From NCBI GenBank assembly GCA_938073925.1, contig CALJGH010000126.1, forward strand, positions 1 to 6,656: a stretch of DNA of 6,656 nt, read 5' to 3'. Of this stretch, positions 4,881 to 6,656 are shown piece after piece. The notes beneath the pieces are model-generated. The model was not told the DNA's origin and did not search any database. It saw nothing but the letters and a program-made list of their open reading frames with translations. The translations under genes and the position numbers were made by a program. Every line of letters starts with the position of its first letter. Within the stretch, counting starts at the first letter, position 1. The DNA comes from an uncultured Nitrospinaceae bacterium. GTDB taxonomy: Bacteria > Nitrospinota > Nitrospinia > Nitrospinales > VA-1.

Positions 4881-6164
4881 ATGAAGTTTAGATACAACCT
4901 TGCAAAAAAAACCTTTAAGGGTAAAAAAGTCGTCGAGCGAGGGGTCGAAGACCTCATCGATGAAGATCAGCGAGGGAACCATTCCAGCGGTGGTGTTTCT
5001 AGTCCATTAAGCCTGGACAAAGAAACCATCACTCCGGTAGAACCTGAAGAACCGAAAGAAGTTTCGCGTCGCGATTTATTTTCCTTTGGCAGAGTATCCG
5101 ATTTTGCCGAAGCGGTTGAAGAGGACCGAAAAAAACAACCCAAAAAAAACAAAGAAAAAAAGGCCGGCAACGAAGAGTCGGAAGAACTGGAAGCAGACGA
5201 ACCGGTTATCGCTGAAGAATCTACCGAACCGTTGCAAGCAGAAGAAGACCCTCCCAAACCGGGGTTTTTTAAACGTCTGGTTTCTAAATTCAAGTCCGAC
5301 CCCACCCCAGACGACAGCATTGAACCAAGCGACAACACAGAAAAGAAGGAAGAGTCTTTTGCAGAGACTCTTGAAACAGCAGAACAGGAACTGCCGAGTC
5401 ATAATATTTTCGCGTTGGAGGAGGGTGAGGAAGAAGACCCGGAATACGATCGACGAAATTTATTGCGTCAGGGATTCCACTTCTTTGCCAAACCTGCACT
5501 CGACAATGTTCAGGGCAAAATAGACAACGTCAATAAAGCCGTCGATAAAATCACCAAAAGAGTGCCGGTGCTGAGACCGCCTGGAGCGATATCGGAGAAA
5601 GCGTTTCTGCAGGCCTGTACACGTTGCGAGGAATGCATTCATGCCTGCCCGAAAGATGCTATTCAAAGAGCTCCGAAAAAATTTGGGTTCCTCATCCACA
5701 ACACTCCCTATATTGATGCAATGCGAACCCCCTGCGTTATGTGCACAGACTTGCCGTGCATTTCCGCTTGTCCAGATGGGGCACTGTTACCAGTCCAGGA
5801 ATTGACAGATGTGAGTATGGGTTATGCCATACTCGACAAAAAGAAATGCCAGGCTTATGGTGAAACATTTTGTCAGCAATGTGTCATCGACTGCCCGGTT
5901 CCTGGAGCGATTCATCAGGTAGACGACAAACCCATTATCGACAAAAATATTTGCACGGGCTGTGGAGTCTGTATGCGTTCTTGCAGCACGGTTAAGATTC
6001 CGCTGGCCATCAAGATCAAACCGCAGATGGTCATCGACTATCAACTACATAAAAAACAATTGGAAAAAGCCAAAATTGAAGCCGAACGAATGGCCGAAGA
6101 AGAAAAGGAGCAGGAAGAAGCCGATGCCCAAGACGAAACAAGCACTCAAAGCGTTGAGTCCTAA
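4881..6164 (+). CDS. NapG/MauM-type polyferredoxin (four [4Fe-4S]) with long charged N-terminal extension
   Basis: This 427-residue iron-sulfur protein is expected to pass electrons between redox partners. Four cluster motifs occur in the order and spacing of NapG/MauM ferredoxins: C246/C249/C252/C256-P, C285/C288/C293/C297-P (Cx2Cx4Cx3CP), C323/C331/C334/C338-P (Cx7Cx2Cx3CP) and C358/C361/C364/C368. NapG itself is ~230 residues with an N-terminal Tat signal. Here ~240 residues precede the clusters, mostly Glu/Lys/Pro/Ser-rich and probably disordered, with amphipathic patches such as PGFFKRLVSKFK (127-138). Twin-arginine-like motifs appear at 62-67 (SRRDLF) and 190-195 (DRRNLL), but no hydrophobic segment follows, so a cytoplasmic location is likely. 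The C-terminus (386-420) is a Glu/Lys-rich helix or coiled coil. ATG 4881 is the only reasonable start (in-frame stop at 4860-4862; no further Met until residue 281), yet it lacks a Shine-Dalgarno and follows a T-rich leader. No Nap or Mau partner genes are nearby. Confidence 0.9.
   Translation: MKFRYNLAKKTFKGKKVVERGVEDLIDEDQRGNHSSGGVSSPLSLDKETITPVEPEEPKEVSRRDLFSFGRVSDFAEAVEEDRKKQPKKNKEKKAGNEESEELEADEPVIAEESTEPLQAEEDPPKPGFFKRLVSKFKSDPTPDDSIEPSDNTEKKEESFAETLETAEQELPSHNIFALEEGEEEDPEYDRRNLLRQGFHFFAKPALDNVQGKIDNVNKAVDKITKRVPVLRPPGAISEKAFLQACTRCEECIHACPKDAIQRAPKKFGFLIHNTPYIDAMRTPCVMCTDLPCISACPDGALLPVQELTDVSMGYAILDKKKCQAYGETFCQQCVIDCPVPGAIHQVDDKPIIDKNICTGCGVCMRSCSTVKIPLAIKIKPQMVIDYQLHKKQLEKAKIEAERMAEEEKEQEEADAQDETSTQSVES
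5129..5161 (+). repeat. Cluster of poly-A tracts inside the ferredoxin gene
   Basis: Three homopolymeric A runs lie within 33 bases: seven at 5129-5135, eight at 5142-5149 and seven at 5155-5161. They encode the Lys-rich part of the N-terminal extension (residues ~83-94). Runs of this length are prone to replication or transcription slippage. The +1 frame is open from about 5086 to 5523, so a slipped product would continue for over 100 codons before stopping. The frame as given is intact. Confidence 0.7.
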
Positions 6165-6283
6165 TACTTCCTGTATTCCATCGATTTATCCCTTGCAAGT
6201 ACCCTCTGTTTTCAGTAAGTTATCGGTTTTGTCGCATTGCGTCTTGGCTGGCAAAATCTCTTGTCTAAAAATAAAGGTCATAA
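6165..6283. other. Short intergenic region before aspS
   Basis: These 119 bases contain no terminator I can support after the ferredoxin gene. An 8-bp palindrome CTTGCAAG lies at 6192-6199. TTGCAA (6194-6199) followed after 17 nt by TAAGTT is a poor promoter match. AAAGG at 6273-6277 is the ribosome binding site of aspS. Read-through from the ferredoxin unit into aspS is possible. Confidence 0.4.
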
Positions 6284-6656
6284 ATGAGTAGCGAACTTCA
6301 AAGAACACATCATTGTGGAGAATTAACGGATAAAGATATTGACCAACAGGTCACTCTTTGTGGATGGATACATACGCGCCGCGACCATGGCGGATTAATT
6401 TTTGTCGACCTTTGGGACAAATATGGTTTGACTCAGGTGGTACTGAATCCACAAATCGACCAACTGGCACACGAACATGCTCAGTCCATTCGAGGTAATT
6501 TTGTCATCGGCGTAATAGGAAAAGTACGTGCCCGCCCCGAGGACATGGTCAATCCCAAATTAAAAACCGGCAAAATTGAAGTCTATGTCGATGAATTGAG
6601 CATTCTGAATAAATCGGAAACTCCGCCCATTTCTCCCTGGGAGCCTCAAGACACAT
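6284..6656 (+). CDS. aspS: Aspartyl-tRNA synthetase, N-terminal part (runs off window)
   Basis: The first 124 codons of aspartyl-tRNA synthetase, the class II enzyme that charges tRNA with aspartate in the cytoplasm; the catalytic domain lies beyond the window. ATG 6284 has AAAGG 6 nt upstream (6273-6277). Recognisable family signatures are THHCGEL (8-14), VTLCGWIHTRRDHGG (23-37), IFVDLWDKYGLTQVV (39-53), GKVRARPED (79-87), NPKLKTGKIEV (90-100) and LSILNKSETPP (105-115), together the OB-fold anticodon-binding domain. Trp44 replaces the arginine usual in the DLRD motif. His35 matches the histidine seen in non-discriminating AspRS enzymes, which also charge tRNA-Asn, but the second specificity position is Asp87 rather than Gly; see the finding. 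The start and identity are secure; the specificity is not. Confidence 0.96.
   Translation, partial: MSSELQRTHHCGELTDKDIDQQVTLCGWIHTRRDHGGLIFVDLWDKYGLTQVVLNPQIDQLAHEHAQSIRGNFVIGVIGKVRARPEDMVNPKLKTGKIEVYVDELSILNKSETPPISPWEPQDT

Noticed and set aside
5086..5523. A 145-codon frame in the +1 register of the ferredoxin gene
   Set aside because: It is explained by the A-rich Lys/Glu codons of the real gene. Kept only as relevant to slippage, not as a separate gene.
4881..6164. Calling the ferredoxin napG
   Set aside because: The cluster pattern fits NapG/MauM, but there is no Tat signal, the protein is nearly twice the normal length, and no nap genes are present in the window.

Overview
This 6,656-base window holds four complete protein genes and the 5' end of a fifth. 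Base composition is moderate (mid-40s %GC by eye) and no phage, transposase or CRISPR signatures are visible. It looks like a chromosomal segment of a Gram-negative-type bacterium with redox-rich metabolism. The NapG/MauM-type polyferredoxin, the B12-type radical SAM enzyme and the scattered short palindromic intergenic repeats would suit a lineage such as Nitrospinota or a related deep-branching group. That placement is only an impression; nothing in the window proves the taxon.

Layout: (1) 21-1961 (+), a 646-residue protein I do not recognise over most of its length, whose last ~165 residues resemble a degenerate class I methyltransferase (Rossmann) fold. (2) 1962-2270, a non-coding gap between two convergent genes, carrying two different short palindromic elements that look like dispersed REP-type repeats. 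(3) 2271-4082 (-), a 603-residue radical SAM protein with an N-terminal cobalamin-binding-like domain and an unusual Cx4Cx2C cluster motif. (4) 4083-4345, a divergent intergenic region with several dyad symmetries and a repeated 8-mer (TGGTATCA) near each flanking gene. (5) 4346-4846 (+), a small acidic protein of unknown function. (6) 4881-6164 (+), a four-cluster [4Fe-4S] ferredoxin of NapG/MauM type with a very long, charged N-terminal extension. (7) 6284 to the window end (+), the N-terminal part of aspartyl-tRNA synthetase (aspS).

The acidic protein and the polyferredoxin are 34 nt apart on the same strand and probably form one transcription unit; aspS follows after 119 nt with its own clear ribosome binding site. 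The radical SAM gene is divergent from this unit and may share regulatory DNA with it. No nitrate reductase (NapA/B/H) or methylamine dehydrogenase genes are visible, so the physiological partner of the ferredoxin cannot be named. The best candidates for something undescribed are the ferredoxin with its extension and acidic neighbour, the 646-residue protein, and the structured divergent region. I see no proof of a complete new system within these limits.
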